Shown here: positions 61,887 through 64,000 of the stretch, piece after piece
How the letters are laid out: every line of letters begins with the position of its first letter
Numbering within the stretch: the first letter of the stretch is position 1
From: Streptomyces sp. NBC_00490
Lineage (GTDB): Bacteria > Actinomycetota > Actinomycetes > Streptomycetales > Streptomycetaceae
NCBI RefSeq assembly: GCF_036013645.1
Contig: NZ_CP107869.1
Coordinates: forward strand, 2,542,001 to 2,606,000
DNA: 64,000 bases
Reading direction: 5' to 3'
Translations under genes and position numbers: made by a program
Notes under the pieces: model-generated
What the model saw: only the letters and a program-made list of their open reading frames with translations
The model's database searches: none
Told to the model about the DNA's origin: nothing

Positions 61887-63413
61887 GTGACGACAACCAG
61901 CCCCTCCGAAGTCCGCCCCGATCCACCGCACTCCCCCAGCGACCGCTCGCTCGCCGAGTTCGGCTACCGCCAGGAACTCCACCGCAGCCTGGGCCGGTAC
62001 GCGTCGTTCGCGGCCGGGTTCTCCTTCATCTCCGTCCTGACGACGGTCTTCCAGTTCTTCGCCTTCGGGTACGCCTTCGGCGGCCCCGTCTTCTTCTGGG
62101 CCTGGCCGGCGGTGCTGGTCGGGCAGTTGCTGGTGGCCGCCTGCTTCGCGGAGCTGGCGGCGCGCTATCCGATCTCGGGCGCGATCTACCAGTGGTCGTC
62201 GCGGCTGTCGAACCTCACGTTCGGCTGGTTCGCCGGCTGGATCATGGTGATCGGGCAGATCGTGGTGGTCGCGGCGGCCGCGCTGGCCCTCCAGATGGTG
62301 CTGCCGGCGATCTGGTCGGGCTTCCAGCTGATCGGCACCGACCCGGCGCCGACGTCGGCGGACGGCGCGGCCAACGCGGCGCTCCTGGGCGTCTTCCTTC
62401 TCGCGCTGACGACGCTCGTGAACGTGCTCGACAACCGGGTCATGTCCGTGATCAACCGGGTCGGGGTGACGGCCGAGATCATCGGCGCGGTACTGATCGT
62501 CGTCCTGCTGCTCACCCACTCCGAGCGCACACCCGGCATCACCTTCCACACCGCGGGCGCGGCCCAGTCCGGCCTGTTCGGGGCCCTGTTGGTGGGTTCG
62601 TTCACGGCGGCGTACGTGATGATCGGCTTCGACAGCGCGGGCGAGATGAGCGAGGAGACCCGTGATCCACGGCGCACCGCCCCCCGCACGATCCTCACGG
62701 CACTCGGCGCGGCCGGCCTCCTGGGGGGTCTGATCGTGCTGGGCGGCCTGCTGGCGGCGCCCAGCCTGACCGACGGCCGCCTGGCGGTCGACGGGCTGAG
62801 CTACGTCCTCACGAGCAGCCTGGGCGACGGGGTCGGCAAGGCGCTGCTGGCGGACGTGGTGGTGGCGATCGCGGTGGCGACCCTCGCGATCCAGACGGCG
62901 GCCTGCCGGATGCTGTTCTCCATGGCCCGAGACGGCCGGCTCCCCTTCGCGGCACGCCTGGCACGCGTCCACCCCCGCACCGGCATGCCCACCGCTCCCG
63001 CCCTGGTGGTCGGTCTCCTCGCCGCGGCGCTGCTGCTCCTCAACTTCGCCTCCCCGGAGGCGTTCCTGGCGATCGGCACGACCTGCATCGTGATGCTGTA
63101 CCTGGCGTACGCGATGGTCACCGGCCCCCTCCTGGTCGCCCGCCTCCGCGGCCGCTTCACCTCGGAGGGCACGGACGAGAGGGGCGGCAAGCTCTTCTCC
63201 CTGGGCCGCTGGGGAGTCCCGGTCAACGCCCTCGCCCTGCTCTACGGCCTGTTCATGACGATCAACCTGGCCTGGCCGAGGGCGGAGGTGTACGACCCGG
63301 CGGGCGGCCACTGGTACTTCCAGTGGTTCACGGTCCTGTTCCTGACAGCAACGCTGGTACTGGGCGCGGCCTGGCGGCTCCATTCCAGGCGCGGGGCCAC
63401 TGCAACCCCCTAG
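61887..63413 (+). CDS. APC-superfamily amino acid/amine permease
   Basis: A 508-aa permease with about 12 helices. The first helix region YASFAAGFSFISVLTTVFQFF and the second LLVAACFAELAARYPISGAIYQWSSRLSN follow the Uga4/choline-type APC consensus. Later segments include IGFDSAGEMSEETRDPRRTAPRTI and LVARLRGRFTSEG. It may import amines such as GABA, ethanolamine or choline; the gamma-glutamylation cluster lies 12 kb away, so the link is speculative. The GTG start at 61887 is chosen for the family N-terminus; a longer frame would run into the PadR promoter region. The 243 bp before it (61645-61886) contain no gene. Confidence 0.88.
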   Translation: MTTTSPSEVRPDPPHSPSDRSLAEFGYRQELHRSLGRYASFAAGFSFISVLTTVFQFFAFGYAFGGPVFFWAWPAVLVGQLLVAACFAELAARYPISGAIYQWSSRLSNLTFGWFAGWIMVIGQIVVVAAAALALQMVLPAIWSGFQLIGTDPAPTSADGAANAALLGVFLLALTTLVNVLDNRVMSVINRVGVTAEIIGAVLIVVLLLTHSERTPGITFHTAGAAQSGLFGALLVGSFTAAYVMIGFDSAGEMSEETRDPRRTAPRTILTALGAAGLLGGLIVLGGLLAAPSLTDGRLAVDGLSYVLTSSLGDGVGKALLADVVVAIAVATLAIQTAACRMLFSMARDGRLPFAARLARVHPRTGMPTAPALVVGLLAAALLLLNFASPEAFLAIGTTCIVMLYLAYAMVTGPLLVARLRGRFTSEGTDERGGKLFSLGRWGVPVNALALLYGLFMTINLAWPRAEVYDPAGGHWYFQWFTVLFLTATLVLGAAWRLHSRRGATATP

Positions 63414-63441
63414 GGGCGCGGGGAACTGCGCGACAAGCCAC
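63406..63441 (+). repeat. Dispersed Streptomyces intergenic repeat, copy 2
   Basis: Contains CTAGGGGCGCGGGGAACTGC and continues GCGACAAGCCAC; nearly identical, reversed, to 27437-27471. The stop codon of the APC permease (TAG, 63411-63413) lies inside it. Confidence 0.8.
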
Positions 63442-63532
63442 GACGGCGCAGCACCCGACCGACACCATACGGTGGCACCCCCTTAGTCGCCCCACCTGCT
63501 GACCGCCGGAGGCCCCCGTACCCTTGATCCCG

Positions 63533-64000
63533 ATGAGACGCCGCACCGCTCCCCCGCCCTCCCCGCTGCCCCAGCGCGACGGGGTGGACCCGGTACGCGT
63601 GCGGCTGCCGGGGGAAGGCGACTGGGCCACCGTGCGGGAGCACCTGGTGGAGCGGCTCAGGGGGGCGGGCGCCGGAGTCGTCGAGGGGATGTTCGCCCGG
63701 GGGCTCGTCGTCGGGACGGACGGCACTCCCGTGGCACCCGATGCCGCGTACGTGCCCGGCATGTACGTGTGGTTCCACCGCGAGCTGCCGTACGAGGTGC
63801 CCGTGCCCTTCCCCCTGGAGCTGGTGCACCGCGACGAGCACATCGTCGTCGTCGACAAACCGCACTTCCTCGCCACCACCCCGCGCGGCAGCCATGTCAC
63901 CGAGACCGCGCTCGCGCGGCTGCGCCGGGAGCTCGGTGTCCCGGCGCTCGGGGCCGCGCACCGGCTCGACCGGCTCACCGCCGGACTGGTGCTGTTCACG
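63533..64000 (+). CDS. RluA-family pseudouridine synthase, cut by the right window edge
   Basis: The first 156 residues of a ribosomal or tRNA pseudouridine synthase. After a Pro/Arg-rich lead it has an S4-like N-terminal part (about 20-80), then LELVHRDEHIVVVDKPHFLATTPRGSHV and the catalytic block AAHRLDRLTAGLVLF, where the Asp of HRLD is the nucleophile of the family. ATG 63533 is one possible start; the in-frame TTG 63524 would add three residues. About 90 bp separate it from the dispersed repeat at the end of the permease gene. The 3' part is not in the window. Confidence 0.88.
   Translation, partial: MRRRTAPPPSPLPQRDGVDPVRVRLPGEGDWATVREHLVERLRGAGAGVVEGMFARGLVVGTDGTPVAPDAAYVPGMYVWFHRELPYEVPVPFPLELVHRDEHIVVVDKPHFLATTPRGSHVTETALARLRRELGVPALGAAHRLDRLTAGLVLFT

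Overview
The window is very high in G+C, strongly biased to G or C at third codon positions, uses many GTG starts and is dense with divergent and overlapping genes. The protein set (DUF6083-, DUF6314- and DUF6461-type proteins, a mycosin-like protease, an infC-rpmI-rplT block next to pheS-pheT, and a GlnA4-type glutamine synthetase) points to a Streptomyces chromosome. From memory, the gene order from about 28.5 kb to 57 kb resembles the S. coelicolor SCO1594-SCO1621 neighbourhood; this was not checked against a database.

Region 1 (1-13.2 kb) is an accessory, defence-like island. It holds a truncated DUF6083-type gene, a small unknown gene and a UvrD-type helicase. Next come an AIPR (abortive-infection phage resistance) protein translationally coupled to a soluble Ser/Thr kinase, and a convergent PIN-domain nuclease. 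A 1.12-kb element with 32-bp terminal inverted repeats and 8-bp near-identical flanks carries an unrelated orphan gene. It is followed by an IS3 transposase scar and a 1219-residue orphan protein ending in a PD-(D/E)XK nuclease motif. Short repeats and a decayed gene (13.4-14.04 kb) mark the junction with ordinary chromosome. If the window holds an undescribed system, the AIPR/kinase/PIN set and the 1219-residue protein are the best candidates.

Region 2 (14-28.5 kb) is mixed metabolism and regulation: a secreted GH51 arabinofuranosidase, small conserved Streptomyces genes, a long noncoding tandem repeat, and a degenerate histidine-phosphatase. It also has a MocR regulator whose start codon overlaps that of a divergent EamA exporter, a Tat-exported glycosidase, a 3-hydroxybutyryl-CoA dehydrogenase, a Nudix hydrolase, an NsdA-like TPR regulator and a SpoIIE-type phosphatase.

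Region 3 (28.6-37.5 kb) is the translation core: infC-rpmI-rplT, a SpoU methyltransferase, a PAS histidine kinase and pheS-pheT, all on the minus strand, with a U-tract terminator inside the infC leader. DUF1844 and SseB genes follow.

Region 4 (37.6-44.2 kb) holds cell-surface functions (a class A beta-lactamase-like hydrolase, a mycosin-like protease with a repeat-rich membrane partner, a DUF2510 protein) and a PLP-dependent D-threonine-aldolase-like enzyme.

Region 5 (44.3-49.4 kb) is a gamma-glutamylation catabolic cluster: glnA4, an aldehyde dehydrogenase and an SDR in one overlapping operon, with a divergent FadR-type regulator and a gamma-glutamyl hydrolase. Together they could glutamylate an amine such as ethanolamine, oxidise it and release glutamate.

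Region 6 (49.4-64 kb) carries a LysR/TDT-transporter pair, an XRE-cupin regulator with a metal-receptor protein, and a two-gene glycine-betaine ABC transporter whose permease is fused to two binding domains. It continues with a 5'-3' exonuclease, an iron-box-controlled siderophore reductase, a DrrAB-like ABC exporter with a PadR regulator, an APC permease, and an RluA pseudouridine synthase cut by the window end. I saw no tRNA, rRNA, CRISPR array or replication origin.
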